Positions 38,351 through 47,357 of a stretch of DNA of 64,000 nucleotides are shown here, in pieces. Made by a program: the position numbers and the translations under genes. Each line of letters begins with the position of its first letter. Positions within the stretch are counted from its first letter, which is position 1. The notes below the pieces were generated by a model, which saw only the letters and a list, made by a program, of their open reading frames with translations, was not told the origin of the DNA and did no database searches. Location of the stretch: contig NZ_FOCV01000001.1 in NCBI RefSeq assembly GCF_900110205.1, forward strand, positions 1 through 64,000, in the 5' to 3' direction. The DNA comes from Rhizobium tibeticum (lineage in GTDB: Bacteria; Pseudomonadota; Alphaproteobacteria; Rhizobiales; Rhizobiaceae).

Positions 38351-38659
38351 TCAACAATTGAGATCGAAAACGATCAAGCCACCCAATCCGCCATCTGTCG
38401 AGGAGACGATTCGCTCGCCGACATCCACATGCTGCGGATGCACAAGGTAGGCATCGCGCGCCTCGGCACTTTCGAACGTCACGGCAAAACCGTCAACGTA
38501 ACCGGCATGCAGACCTTCCGGCGAGACGTTCGGACCGTATTTGATATCGATGATGCCGGGGATAACCTGCTGCAACGCGACGATCGATTCAAATAAGGAC
38601 TGCTTCTCTTCGGCCGTCATCGCGGCTTTCAACCGCATCAGCACGCAGTGCAGGATCAT
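38351..38659 (-). CDS. Dabb-domain (stress responsive alpha-beta barrel) protein
   Basis: 102-residue dimeric barrel protein: MILHCVLMRLKAAMTAEEKQ, IPGIIDIKYGPNVSPEG, GYVDGFAVTFESAEARDAYLVHPQHVD and a final strand GGLIVFDL. This is the full Dabb pattern, including the conserved His of YLVHPxH. Cytoplasmic; the activity of bacterial members is mostly unknown. It converges on the azt operon. Confidence 0.9.
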   Translation of the reverse strand: MILHCVLMRLKAAMTAEEKQSLFESIVALQQVIPGIIDIKYGPNVSPEGLHAGYVDGFAVTFESAEARDAYLVHPQHVDVGERIVSSTDGGLGGLIVFDLNC

Positions 38660-38896
38660 ATGGCATCCTCCCAAACAACATTGCCTGCAAACATAGAGAG
38701 AGAAGTGTCGACGGGGCAACAATAAAGCCTGCTCTCAACAGGAAACGAAGCCCTCCGCGGCCGACGACCATTTCCGTCCCTCAAACCGTCGTAATCGGAA
38801 CGGTGCTGCGGTCATTCTTCGCTAGTCTGTCATCAACGGCCGTATGGGGTTGAGGAGCCACACACGGTCGGCAGCTTTTCAACGGAGGAGATGGAA

Positions 38897-40087
38897 ATGA
38901 GCAAGAACCGAGGCGTCGTCTATATGCGACCCGGCAAGGTCGAAATCCACGACATCGACGATCCGAAGCTTGAAGCGCCCGATGGCCGCAGAATCGAGCA
39001 CGGTGTCATCCTGAAAGTGATTTCCACCAATATCTGCGGGTCGGACCAGCACATGGTCCGCGGCCGCACCACTGCCATGCCCGGCCTCGTCCTCGGTCAC
39101 GAGATCACCGGTGAGATCATCGAAAAAGGCATCGACGTGGAGATGCTCGAGGTCGGCGATATCGTCTCCGTGCCGTTCAACGTCGCCTGCGGCCGCTGCC
39201 GTTGCTGCAAGTCGCAGGACACCGGCGTCTGCCTGACGGTCAACCCGTCGCGCGCCGGCGGTGCCTATGGTTATGTCGATATGGGCGGCTGGATCGGCGG
39301 ACAGGCCCGCTACGTCACCATTCCCTATGCCGATTTCAATCTGCTGAAATTCCCCGATCGCGACCGGGCGATGGAGAAGATCCGCGACCTGACCATGCTT
39401 TCGGACATCCTGCCAACCGGCTTCCACGGCGCGGTGCGCGCCGGCGTCGGCGTCGGATCCACCGTCTATGTTGCCGGTGCCGGCCCCGTCGGGCTCGCGG
39501 CAGCTGCTTCCGCCCGCATTCTTGGCGCCGCTGTCGTGATGATCGGCGACTTCAACAAGGATCGCCTTGCCCATGCAGCCAAGGTTGGCTTCGAACCGAT
39601 CGATCTTTCGAAGAGCGATCGCCTGGGCGACATGATCGCGCAGGTGACCGGCAGCAACGAGGTGGATAGCGCCATTGACGCCGTCGGCTTCGAGGCGCGC
39701 GGCCATAGCGGCGGCGAACAGCCGGCGATCGTGCTGAACCAGATGATGGAAATCACACGCGCGGCCGGCTCAATCGGCATACCCGGCCTCTACGTGACCG
39801 AGGATCCGGGTGCCGTCGACAATGCCGCCAAGCACGGCAACCTGTCGCTGCGCTTCGGCCTAGGGTGGGCAAAGGCCCAGTCCTTCCATACGGGTCAGAC
39901 GCCAGTGCTGAAGTACAATCGCCAGCTCATGCAGGCGATCCTGCACGACCGGTTGCCGATTGCCGATATCGTCAATGCCAAGGTCATTCCTCTCGAAGAG
40001 GCGGTGCAGGGCTACGAAAGCTTCGACCACGGCGCAGCGACGAAGTTCGTCCTTGATCCGCATGGCGAGGTCGCCAAGGCAGCGTAA
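38897..40087 (+). CDS. fdhA: Formaldehyde dehydrogenase, glutathione-independent (zinc-dependent)
   Basis: 396-residue zinc alcohol dehydrogenase-type enzyme resembling FdhA, which oxidises formaldehyde to formate with NAD and no added glutathione. Catalytic zinc ligands are Cys47 (NICGSDQH) and His68 (GHE); the structural-zinc Cys cluster is ACGRCRCCKSQDTGVC (98-112); the nucleotide fold is VYVAGAGPVGLAAAASARILG. ATG 38897 lies nine bases from GGAGGAG; the ATG six bases earlier is too close. Separate transcription unit. Confidence 0.92.
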   Translation: MSKNRGVVYMRPGKVEIHDIDDPKLEAPDGRRIEHGVILKVISTNICGSDQHMVRGRTTAMPGLVLGHEITGEIIEKGIDVEMLEVGDIVSVPFNVACGRCRCCKSQDTGVCLTVNPSRAGGAYGYVDMGGWIGGQARYVTIPYADFNLLKFPDRDRAMEKIRDLTMLSDILPTGFHGAVRAGVGVGSTVYVAGAGPVGLAAAASARILGAAVVMIGDFNKDRLAHAAKVGFEPIDLSKSDRLGDMIAQVTGSNEVDSAIDAVGFEARGHSGGEQPAIVLNQMMEITRAAGSIGIPGLYVTEDPGAVDNAAKHGNLSLRFGLGWAKAQSFHTGQTPVLKYNRQLMQAILHDRLPIADIVNAKVIPLEEAVQGYESFDHGAATKFVLDPHGEVAKAA

Positions 40088-40092
40088 TCGAT

Positions 40093-40137
40093 AAGCCTCC
40101 CAGGCTTTTGGCAGGGAGCGACGTATCGCCCCCTGCC
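40093..40137 (+). terminator. Terminator hairpins after fdhA
   Basis: First AAGCCT-CCC-AGGCTT followed by TT (40093-40109). Then GGCAGGGAGCGA / TCGCCCCCTGCC with a CGTA loop and one mismatch (40110-40137). The first, with its short T-run, is the likelier terminator. Confidence 0.55.
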
Positions 40138-40247
40138 CCCTCATGGGCAAATAGCCCGCTCGCGTTGTGGCCGATGCCGAGGGCCACGGGCGCGATGGTA
40201 CGGATATGCTCGGCGTCGCCCCGAACGGCTGCTGCGGCAAGGCTTGC

Positions 40248-41051
40248 CTATTCAAGCTCCAGCAGAAGGGCACGATGGTCGGAAACCTCAGGCTGCTCGA
40301 CGACCTCGAAGGACCTGACCTCCACATCGGCGCTCACCAGCATGTAGTCGGCGTAGCGGCCTTCCTTCACGTAGTGCGAGGTTCTCGTGTCCGTGTGGCC
40401 GCGGAATGTCACGAGGTCGCTGAGGCCGAGCGCGGCAAGTGCTTGGAACATCCCGCTTTCGGGGAGAACGTTGAAGTCGCCACAGACGACCAGCGGCTCG
40501 CCTTCGCGCCATATGCGGCGGATGAGAGCGACCAAGGCATGCGCCTGCCCGCGACGCGCCGGTGTGTCGCCCTTGCCGGCAAGATCGCGCAGGCCGTGCA
40601 GCTGGGAGACGGTGATCGCGCGGTTGGCGCGATAATCGAACAGGCGAAGGCAATGGGCGTTACGCGCCCGAGGATGCGGCCCATAGCCATCACCCGAGAA
40701 GTCGCCATGGACGAAATCCGTGGCCTGGCCGATGACCGGAAGAGACGCGCGCACGAAAGTCGCCAGACCGAATTCCGACATGACCGACGCATCGCCCTCG
40801 AAAAGCTCGCCTCTGGCGGTCGGCGCGAAGAACGCATCGTGCGTGGGAAGGATCGCCTTGATCTCGGCAAACAGATTGGCGCGCTGCGGCAGGATATGGC
40901 TGCCGTCGCGGTAGACCAGCCAGTCACTGGCAACGGCAATAGAACGGGTGATTTCCTGTAGGCAGAGAACATCGGCGTTGATCTCGGCGAGGTAGTGAAG
41001 CAACGGCGCATGCAGCTTTCCACCCCATGCATTCAGCGAGACAATCCGCAC
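40248..41051 (-). CDS. Endonuclease/exonuclease/phosphatase-family protein
   Basis: 267 residues of the EEP fold. Landmarks are MRIVSLNAWGGKLHAPLLHYL (Asn7), DVLCLQEIT (metal-binding Glu), VSQLHGLRDL, EGEPLVVCGDFNVLP (GDFN catalytic Asp/Asn), and EVSDHRALLLELE (SDH catalytic Asp-His). All catalytic residues are present, so an active nuclease or phosphoesterase is expected. No signal peptide. The substrate is unknown. Confidence 0.9.
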   Translation of the reverse strand: MRIVSLNAWGGKLHAPLLHYLAEINADVLCLQEITRSIAVASDWLVYRDGSHILPQRANLFAEIKAILPTHDAFFAPTARGELFEGDASVMSEFGLATFVRASLPVIGQATDFVHGDFSGDGYGPHPRARNAHCLRLFDYRANRAITVSQLHGLRDLAGKGDTPARRGQAHALVALIRRIWREGEPLVVCGDFNVLPESGMFQALAALGLSDLVTFRGHTDTRTSHYVKEGRYADYMLVSADVEVRSFEVVEQPEVSDHRALLLELE

Positions 41052-41145
41052 GGCATTCCTCCCCGCTTCGCGCTAACGCGTTTCCCGACTTGATTCAGCC
41101 AAACGCCCCACATCTTTGTTTCTACGAAATTTTGCGCAGAACGTT

Positions 41146-41586
41146 CTAGCGTTTCTTGAACGGCTCCATGCCCTTGCGGGCGAGTTCGTCGGCGCGCTCG
41201 TTTTCCGGATGGCCGGCGTGGCCCTTGACCCAGTGCAGCGTGACCTTATGCCTGTTGCGGGCTTCCTCGAGCGCCTGCCAGAGCTCGGCGTTCTTCACCG
41301 GCTTCTTGTCGGCGGTCTTCCAGCCGTTCTTCCTCCACCCGAAGATCCACTTGGAGATCCCGTCCTTGACGTAGACGCTGTCGGTATAGAGATCGACCTC
41401 GCAGGGTGCTTTCAAAGCTGACAAAGCTGAGATCGCCGCGAGCAGTTCCATGCGGTTGTTGGTCGTCTCGGCCTCGCCGCCGAAGAGCTCCTTTTCGACC
41501 TCGCCATAGCGCAGAACCGCGCCCCAGCCTCCAGGCCCGGGATTGCCGGAGCAGGCGCCGTCCGTGAAGATATCGACGTGTTTCAT
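41146..41586 (-). CDS. rnhA: Ribonuclease HI
   Basis: 146-residue enzyme cutting the RNA strand of RNA-DNA hybrids. Catalytic acids lie in [17 protein letters not shown] (Asp9), [12 protein letters not shown] (Glu47), [11 protein letters not shown] (Asp69) and [11 protein letters not shown]. The basic handle [19 protein letters not shown] is present. The start at 41586 overlaps the thrB stop by four bases (ATGA), making rnhA the last gene of the DUF983-SURF1-ispH-thrB-rnhA run. Confidence 0.97.
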   Translation of the reverse strand: MKHVDIFTDGACSGNPGPGGWGAVLRYGEVEKELFGGEAETTNNRMELLAAISALSALKAPCEVDLYTDSVYVKDGISKWIFGWRKNGWKTADKKPVKNAELWQALEEARNRHKVTLHWVKGHAGHPENERADELARKGMEPFKKR

Positions 41587-42548
41587 GCCGCAAGCCCATA
41601 TTCGGCGGCAGAGCCGATCTGCCGGTGGAAGCGCAGCTTGCGCAGATATTCGAGCGGATCCTTCTTGGTGACCAGCGCGCCCTCGGGCGTCGTCAGCCAG
41701 TCGTACAGGCGCGTCAGGAAGAAGCGCAACGCTGAGCCGCGCGACAGCATCGGCAGCGCGGCGCGCTCGGCAGCGCTTAACGGTCGGACGCTCTGGTAGC
41801 CTTCCAGCATCGCCATTCCCTTGGTGATGTTGTAGGCGCCGTCCTTTTCGAAGCACCAGGCGTTCAGGATGATCGACACGTCATAGGCAAGCAGGTCGTT
41901 GCAAGCGAAATAGAAGTCGATCAGACCGGATAGCTCGTCGCCGAGAAAGAAGACATTGTCGGGAAAGAGATCGGCGTGGATGACGCCATCCGGCAGGTTC
42001 TTCGGCCAGTTGGCGGCGAGGAAATCGAGTTCGCCGCGGATCTCGTTCTGCAGGCCCTTTTCCACCTCGTCGGCGCGGGCCTCCGACTTCTCCCACAGCA
42101 CCTTCCAACCATCGACCGACAGCGCATTCGGCCGCTTCAGCGTGAAGCCTTCGCCGGCGACATGCATCTGCGCGAGCGCCTTTCCGACTTCGCGGCAATG
42201 CTTGGCCTCCGGCTTGCGCAGCCACATCCCTTCCAAAAACGAGATCAGTGCGGCCGGGCGATCGGAGAGCGTCCCGAGCAGCGCACCATCGTTTCGCGGC
42301 AGCGGCAGCGGGCAGGACAGTCCACGGGCAGCCAGATGCTGCATCAGCCCGAGGAAGAAGGGCAGATCGTTCTTTTCGACGCGCTTTTCATAAAGCGTGA
42401 GGATCAGCGGGTCCTTGGTGGTGTGCAGCAGGAAGTTCGAGTTCTCGACACCTTCCGCGATGCCCTTGTAGGACAGCAGCGTGCCGGTATCGTACTCCGT
42501 CAGGAACCACTTCAAATCGTCTTCGGAAATGTCGGTGTAGACTGCCAA
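41583..42548 (-). CDS. thrB: Homoserine kinase (kinase-fold, ThrB type II)
   Basis: 321 residues. Belongs to the aminoglycoside-phosphotransferase fold rather than the GHMP fold of enteric ThrB, as usual in alphaproteobacteria. Motifs: [15 protein letters not shown] (nucleotide-binding loop), [14 protein letters not shown] (HxDxxxxN catalytic loop), and [17 protein letters not shown] with the metal-binding Asp. It phosphorylates homoserine, feeding ThrC. It overlaps rnhA and follows ispH by about 110 bases. Confidence 0.96.
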   Translation of the reverse strand: MAVYTDISEDDLKWFLTEYDTGTLLSYKGIAEGVENSNFLLHTTKDPLILTLYEKRVEKNDLPFFLGLMQHLAARGLSCPLPLPRNDGALLGTLSDRPAALISFLEGMWLRKPEAKHCREVGKALAQMHVAGEGFTLKRPNALSVDGWKVLWEKSEARADEVEKGLQNEIRGELDFLAANWPKNLPDGVIHADLFPDNVFFLGDELSGLIDFYFACNDLLAYDVSIILNAWCFEKDGAYNITKGMAMLEGYQSVRPLSAAERAALPMLSRGSALRFFLTRLYDWLTTPEGALVTKKDPLEYLRKLRFHRQIGSAAEYGLAA

Positions 42549-42659
42549 TTTACGTCCCGCGAAAGTGTTTGATCAATTGAAGGCCACGCCCGGTCCGGGC
42601 GCTGGCGGCCGCTGCAATCATCCCCTCGACGATTGCTCCCGCTTAAGCGGGATCACGGC

Positions 42660-43661
42660 TCACCCGTTTACGAAAGCCATGTCTGATGTCGTCAGCTCTA
42701 TGTTGCGCAGCTCGCGGTTGACGAGGAAATGTTCGTTCTCCTGAACCGTCTCGGCGAGCTCGACCTTGGCATCGAAGCGGGCGCGAAAGGCCTCGATGAT
42801 CTCGTTGACGATCACCTCCGGCGCCGATGCCCCGGCGGAAAGTCCGAGCGTCGAGATCGGGCCGATGTCGGCCCAATCGAGTTCCGAAGCGCGCTGCACG
42901 AGCAGCGACTTCTTGGTCCCTGCCCGCAACGCAACCTCGACCAGCCGCTTGGAATTGGACGAATTTGGCGCACCGACGATGATGAACAGATCGCAGCCGG
43001 GGGCAGCCTGCTTGACCACTTCCTGACGGTTGGTCGTGGCGTAGCAGATCGAGTCGGCGGCCGGCGCCGTCAGATTGGGGAAGCGTTGCTGCAGGCGCGC
43101 GATCACGCCGGCCGTGTCGTCCACCGACAGCGTCGTCTGCGTCACAAACCCCAGATTATCCGGGTCGGCGGGCTTGTAGGCGTCTGCGTCCTCGACGGTC
43201 TCGATCAGGGACACGGATCCCTCCGGCAACTGGCCCATCGTGCCGATGACTTCAGGGTGACCGGCATGACCGATCAGTACCACATGGCGGCCGAGGCGGT
43301 TGTGGCGCATCGCCTGCTTGTGAACCTTCGACACCAGCGGACATGTGGCGTCGAGGTAGAAGAGATTACGGGCGCTCGCGTCTTCCGGCACGGATTTCGG
43401 CACGCCATGGGCGGAGAAAACGACCGGCTGGGCGCGGTGCTCTTCCGGGATCTCGGCGAGCTCTTCGACGAAGACGGCGCCCTTGGCTTCCAGGCCTTCG
43501 ACCACATAACGATTGTGGACGATCTCGTGACGGACATAGACCGGCGCACCGTAGGATTTCAGCGCCAGCACGACGATCTGGATGGCACGGTCGACGCCGG
43601 CGCAAAAGCCGCGCGGTCCGCACAGCCTGATCGTCAAAGGAGGTTTCGCCGCAATATTCAT
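42660..43661 (-). CDS. ispH: 4-hydroxy-3-methylbut-2-enyl diphosphate reductase
   Basis: 333-residue iron-sulfur enzyme, the last step of the MEP isoprenoid pathway. Cluster cysteines lie in [15 protein letters not shown] (Cys20), [11 protein letters not shown] and [11 protein letters not shown]. Other landmarks are [11 protein letters not shown] and [15 protein letters not shown]. Length is normal. It is downstream of SURF1 with about 60 bases between them and upstream of thrB. Confidence 0.97.
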   Translation of the reverse strand: MNIAAKPPLTIRLCGPRGFCAGVDRAIQIVVLALKSYGAPVYVRHEIVHNRYVVEGLEAKGAVFVEELAEIPEEHRAQPVVFSAHGVPKSVPEDASARNLFYLDATCPLVSKVHKQAMRHNRLGRHVVLIGHAGHPEVIGTMGQLPEGSVSLIETVEDADAYKPADPDNLGFVTQTTLSVDDTAGVIARLQQRFPNLTAPAADSICYATTNRQEVVKQAAPGCDLFIIVGAPNSSNSKRLVEVALRAGTKKSLLVQRASELDWADIGPISTLGLSAGASAPEVIVNEIIEAFRARFDAKVELAETVQENEHFLVNRELRNIELTTSDMAFVNG

Positions 43662-43723
43662 GTCTGTTCCGGTTTGTAGGGATAGGGCTCTCTAGCCCAA
43701 TATAGGCAAGAATTGAAGCGATA

Positions 43724-44473
43724 CTATTGCGCCGGACCGCGCTTGCGGAAACGGGCCACCACGACGATCACAACAAGCGTTGCCGCCAGGCCGTACCAGG
43801 TGAAGGCATATTGCAGATGGTTGTTGGGCAAATCGACATCGGTGACGCCGCCGATCGGGAGACCCTTCGGATTGGGGGTATCGTCCGCATCGACGAAGAA
43901 GGGAACGACTTGCGCCTTGTCGAGCTCGACGCTGGACGCCATCACATCGAGGTCTTTCCAGTAGAAGATGTTCTTGGCGACGTCGTTGTCGGGCACGACC
44001 CAGGATGGCTTGCCGGGCAGCTTCGCGCGGGCAAGACCGGTCACCGTCTGCTGATCGGTCAGCTGGCCCTGCATGCGCATTTCGGGTTCCTTATTCTCAT
44101 AGGGAACGAACCCGCGATTGACGAAGAGATAGCGGCCATCGGCAAGCTGCAGCGGCGTGTAAACGTAAAAGCCCGTCCGGCCGTGCCAGGTGGCGAAGAA
44201 GTGCCGCTCCTTGCTGTTCACGTATTCGCCGCTGACCGTGGCGTGACGATAGTCGATATCCTCACCTGTTGCCGCCAACGCTTCGATATCTGCAAGCGAT
44301 GCCGGCGGCGCCTGGCGGCGCTCGGCGATATCGGCGAGCAGCTTCTCCTTCCAACGCAGCCGCTCGACCTGCCACGTCCCGAGCGAACCGAGGATGGCGA
44401 GCGCGACCAGCACGGCGATGCCGGTCAGGACCGACCGCTTTCGGCGGTGCGCCGACACTTGAAGTTCAGTCAC
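43724..44473 (-). CDS. SURF1-family cytochrome oxidase assembly protein
   Basis: 249 residues (257 if the ATG at 44497 is used). Two membrane helices bracket a periplasmic domain: SVLTGIAVLVALAILGSLGT at the start and AFTWYGLAATLVVIVVVARF at the end. The core has GTWQVERLRWKEKLL, YRHATVSGEYV, GRYLFVNRGFVPYE and NHLQYAFTWYGLA, the SURF1 pattern. It helps insert heme a into oxidase subunit I. The GTG at 44473 overlaps the DUF983 stop and has AAGGGCG upstream, so it is favoured. It fits with the cta operon nearby. Confidence 0.9.
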   Translation of the reverse strand: MTELQVSAHRRKRSVLTGIAVLVALAILGSLGTWQVERLRWKEKLLADIAERRQAPPASLADIEALAATGEDIDYRHATVSGEYVNSKERHFFATWHGRTGFYVYTPLQLADGRYLFVNRGFVPYENKEPEMRMQGQLTDQQTVTGLARAKLPGKPSWVVPDNDVAKNIFYWKDLDVMASSVELDKAQVVPFFVDADDTPNPKGLPIGGVTDVDLPNNHLQYAFTWYGLAATLVVIVVVARFRKRGPAQ

Positions 44474-44849
44474 GCGAAAGGCGCCCTTCCCTGGCATTGT
44501 GGCGATACTGCATCGCGATCAGAATTCCCTTACACCAACGAAGAGCAACCAGGGAGAGAACGATCGTCAGGGGTGCGAACAGCAGAATGTGCAGCCAGAT
44601 CGGCGGCGCGTAATTGACCTCCAGCCACAGCACCGAGCCTATAACGATGAAGCCGACAATGAGAATGACGAACACCGCGGGACCATCGCCGGCATCGGCA
44701 AAGGCGTAATCGAGGCCACAGGCAGAACAGCGCGGTTTCAGCGCCAGCAGGCCGTTGAAGAGCTTTCCCTGGCCGCAGCGCGGGCAGCACCCCTTGATGC
44801 CTGTCTTCACCGGATCGACCGGTGGGAAATGCGCGCTGTCGTCGTTCAT
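44466..44849 (-). CDS. DUF983 membrane protein
   Basis: 127 residues. The N-terminal zinc-knuckle-like CCPRCGQGKLFNGLLALKPRC and CSACGLDY are followed by two hydrophobic helices (GPAVFVILIVGFIVIGSVLW and WLHILLFAPLTIVLSLVAL). The family is regularly found with cytochrome oxidase genes in alphaproteobacteria and may help oxidase assembly; function not established. The start at 44849 gives the normal family length. It overlaps the SURF1 start. Confidence 0.9.
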   Translation of the reverse strand: MNDDSAHFPPVDPVKTGIKGCCPRCGQGKLFNGLLALKPRCSACGLDYAFADAGDGPAVFVILIVGFIVIGSVLWLEVNYAPPIWLHILLFAPLTIVLSLVALRWCKGILIAMQYRHNAREGRLSRD

Positions 44850-44980
44850 GCCATCCTTCCAATTGCCTATGGCCAACCGGAGCGTCCGCCTTAACTCACC
44901 CATAAAGTATTCGCAGAGGGAAAGGAAATACCTGCGCTCTTTCGCCTCAGCGATTCGCGCCAAACAGAAGAAGAAAACTG

Positions 44981-45622
44981 ATGACATATGACAGCTCGTC
45001 CGGACAGATCATTATTCTGAACGGCGCCCCGCGCAGTGGAAAATCGTCGATCGCCAACGTGATCCAGGAGCACTTCGAGGGCCCCTGGATGAACCTTGGC
45101 GTCGACACCTACAACGAGATGACGCCCGAGCGCTATCTGCCGGGTATAGGCCTGCGCCCGGGAGGGGAACGGCCCGATCTTGAGGAGATGGTGCCGTTTT
45201 TCTATGTGGCACTCTACGAGTCGATCGCCATTCATGCCGGACTAGGCCTCAATGTGGTTGCCGACCTCGGCCACCACGACAGCTACTCTCAGCCGCTCGG
45301 CATCCTCGCCGATTGCGCGCGCCGGCTTGAGGGATTGCCAGTACTTTTCGTCGGCGTCAGATGTCCGATCGAGGTCATCTTGAAGAGACGGGACATCCCT
45401 TCGCCGGGACGACACACGCTGTATGTGCGCGCAACCGAAGACGACGCCGTGCCCAATCCCGTCCAGCTCTGGCAGGAGCAGGTCCATATTCCCGGTATCT
45501 ACGATCTTGAGGTCGATACCTCGGTGCTGACACCCTTCGAATGCGCCGAAGCAATCCGGCAGCGCCTGGACCTCGGCATTCCCGAACCCTCCGCATTCGA
45601 GCGCATCGCCGCCATGCGGTGA
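44981..45622 (+). CDS. Chloramphenicol phosphotransferase-like P-loop kinase
   Basis: 213 residues. The Walker A GAPRSGKS (15-22) lies in IIILNGAPRSGKSSIANVI, then NLGVDTYNEMTPERYLPG, VVADLGHHDSYSQPLG, LPVLFVGVRCPIEVILKRRD and VHIPGIYDLEVDTS, the order seen in the CPT family (chloramphenicol 3-O-phosphotransferase and relatives). It is probably a small-molecule kinase; true chloramphenicol activity is not implied. It lies on the opposite strand between ctaE and DUF983, flanked by a strong terminator, and looks like an insertion into a conserved cluster. Confidence 0.85.
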   Translation: MTYDSSSGQIIILNGAPRSGKSSIANVIQEHFEGPWMNLGVDTYNEMTPERYLPGIGLRPGGERPDLEEMVPFFYVALYESIAIHAGLGLNVVADLGHHDSYSQPLGILADCARRLEGLPVLFVGVRCPIEVILKRRDIPSPGRHTLYVRATEDDAVPNPVQLWQEQVHIPGIYDLEVDTSVLTPFECAEAIRQRLDLGIPEPSAFERIAAMR

Positions 45623-45627
45623 CGGAA

Positions 45628-45659
45628 AAAAGGGCGGGTGCCGTCGCACCCGCCCTTTT
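45628..45659. terminator. Bidirectional terminator between the CPT-like gene and ctaE
   Basis: Perfect 14-bp stem AAAAGGGCGGGTGC / GCACCCGCCCTTTT with a CGTC loop, giving T-runs on both strands. It lies between two converging genes. Confidence 0.92.
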
Positions 45660-45677
45660 CGATTCCATGCAGCCCGT

Positions 45678-46556
45678 TCAGCCTGCCGCCAGCGGCGCGC
45701 CCCAGCCGCCCCAGACGTAGATGCAGAAGAACAGGAAGAGCCAGACGACGTCGACGAAGTGCCAGTACCAGGCCGCTGCCTCAAAGCCGAAATGCTGCTT
45801 TGGCGTGAAGTCGCCGCGGATCGCGCGCAGCAGGCAGACCAGCAGGAAGATCGTACCAACCAGAACGTGGAAACCGTGGAAACCGGTCGCCATGAAGAAG
45901 GTCGCGCCGTAGATCGAATTCTTGAAGGCGAACGGAGCGTGGGCGTATTCGTAAGCCTGCACCGTGGAGAACAGGATACCGAGCAGAACGGTCAGCGTCA
46001 GGCCCTGAATCAGGCCCCTTCGATCGTTGTGCAGCAACGCGTGGTGCGCCCAGGTCACCGTCGTGCCAGAGAGCAGCAGGATGACCGTGTTGTAGATCGG
46101 CAGGTGCCACGGATCGAGGACCTCAATGCCCTTCGGCGGCCACTGGCCACCGGTGAAGGCAAGGCGCGAGGCCTGGATCGCTTCATTCGGGAAGAGGCTC
46201 GCGTCGAAGTAAGCCCAGAACCAGGCGACGAAGAACATCACTTCCGAAGCGATGAACATGATCATGCCGTAGCGAAGGTGTAGCGAGACGACGCGCGTAT
46301 GGGCGCCCTCGTCAGCTTCCTTCACAGTGTCCGACCACCAGCCGAACATGACGTAGAGAATGATCGCAAGCCCGATGAAGAACAGCCACGGATGAGCCCA
46401 TTCGACGCCGAAGAGGTGCAGCGAGCCGCCGTTGAGGTAGCGCATGAAGCCGACGCCACCGAACGTAATGATGAAAGCCGCTAGCGACGCAATTATTGGC
46501 CACGGGCTCGGGTCGATGATGTGGTAGTCGTGATGTTTCTGATGAGCATCAGCCAT
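45678..46556 (-). CDS. ctaE: Cytochrome c oxidase subunit III
   Basis: 292-residue membrane protein with seven helices, subunit III of the aa3-type oxidase. Family residues: YHIIDPSPWPIIASLAAF, GMIMFIASEVMFFVAWFWAYF, TTVTWAHHALLHNDRR, TGFHGFHVLVGTIFL and AAAWYWHFVDVVWLFLFFCI. The start at 46556 (MADAHQKHHDYHI) gives normal length. Last gene of the cta operon (transcribed toward lower coordinates). Confidence 0.97.
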   Translation of the reverse strand: MADAHQKHHDYHIIDPSPWPIIASLAAFIITFGGVGFMRYLNGGSLHLFGVEWAHPWLFFIGLAIILYVMFGWWSDTVKEADEGAHTRVVSLHLRYGMIMFIASEVMFFVAWFWAYFDASLFPNEAIQASRLAFTGGQWPPKGIEVLDPWHLPIYNTVILLLSGTTVTWAHHALLHNDRRGLIQGLTLTVLLGILFSTVQAYEYAHAPFAFKNSIYGATFFMATGFHGFHVLVGTIFLLVCLLRAIRGDFTPKQHFGFEAAAWYWHFVDVVWLFLFFCIYVWGGWGAPLAAG

Positions 46557-46614
46557 GTAAGCTATCCCCGGATCTCTTCCTCTCCGCTCCGGCATAGCCG
46601 GAAACGAACCTCAA

Positions 46615-47220
46615 TCAAAGTTTCTTTTCAAGCTTTACCGTTCCACCCTCGTTCGAAGCGAGCGGCTTCGAACCCTCTTTGGGATAGAACGTATAGGACA
46701 AGGTAACGGTGTGGATATCCTTCGATTCCACAGCCTTGGTAATATCAGGATCGATATAGAACACGACCGGCATTTCGAGCTTTTCGCCCGGCTTCAGAAT
46801 GGTTTCATTGAAGCAGAAGCACTGCACCTTGTTGAAATAGGCACCCGCCTCACCGGGCGTCACGTTAAATACGGCCTGACCACGCTGCGGCTCGTTCGAC
46901 TTGTTCACCGCGACGAAATTCACCTGAATGGTTTCGCCGATGCGCGGATTGACCTCGCGCTCGACCGGCTTGAACTCCCAGTCGAGACCCGGCGCAATGT
47001 TTGCGTCGAAGGTGACGCGCATCTTGCGATCGAGAACTACGCTGGAGGCCTGCTCGACGCGCTGTGTCGTCCCATTGTAGCCAGTGAGCTGACAGAACAT
47101 CCTGTAGAGCGGCACCGCGGCATAGCTCGCAGCACCCATGCCGACGACGAAGGAAAGGCACATGAGAACGATGGCGCCGTTGTTGCGCGGCTTCCTCGGT
47201 GCGCTCTGCATCTCGCTCAT
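46615..47220 (-). CDS. ctaG: Cytochrome c oxidase copper-assembly protein CtaG (Cox11-like)
   Basis: 201 residues, one N-terminal membrane helix ([20 protein letters not shown]) and a periplasmic domain with copper-binding cysteines in [12 protein letters not shown] and [16 protein letters not shown] (CFCF motif). It delivers copper to the CuB site of subunit I. Its ATG overlaps the stop of the preceding 45-residue gene by one base. Normal length. Confidence 0.96.
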   Translation of the reverse strand: MSEMQSAPRKPRNNGAIVLMCLSFVVGMGAASYAAVPLYRMFCQLTGYNGTTQRVEQASSVVLDRKMRVTFDANIAPGLDWEFKPVEREVNPRIGETIQVNFVAVNKSNEPQRGQAVFNVTPGEAGAYFNKVQCFCFNETILKPGEKLEMPVVFYIDPDITKAVESKDIHTVTLSYTFYPKEGSKPLASNEGGTVKLEKKL

Positions 47221-47357
47221 CACATATGCCCCGAGGTAAACTTCACGATCGTGATGGCGTAGAAGAGCACGACGAGGCCGGCCAGAACCAGACCAAGAGC
47301 GACGTTGCGGTTGCGGCGCGACTTGCGCTGCGCTTCCGTGAGCTTGACGACGTCCAT
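47220..47357 (-). CDS. 45-residue membrane protein of the cox cluster (CoxF-like)
   Basis: Tiny gene between ctaB and ctaG: charged N-terminus ([18 protein letters not shown]) then one membrane helix ([20 protein letters not shown]) and a short tail ending KFTSGHM. Start overlaps the ctaB stop by one base and stop overlaps the ctaG start (TGATG), so it is translated as part of the operon. Similar short ORFs occur at this position in rhizobial oxidase operons and have been called CoxF/CtaF; the role is unknown. The product is small enough to be missed by length cut-offs. Confidence 0.85.
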   Translation of the reverse strand: MDVVKLTEAQRKSRRNRNVALGLVLAGLVVLFYAITIVKFTSGHM

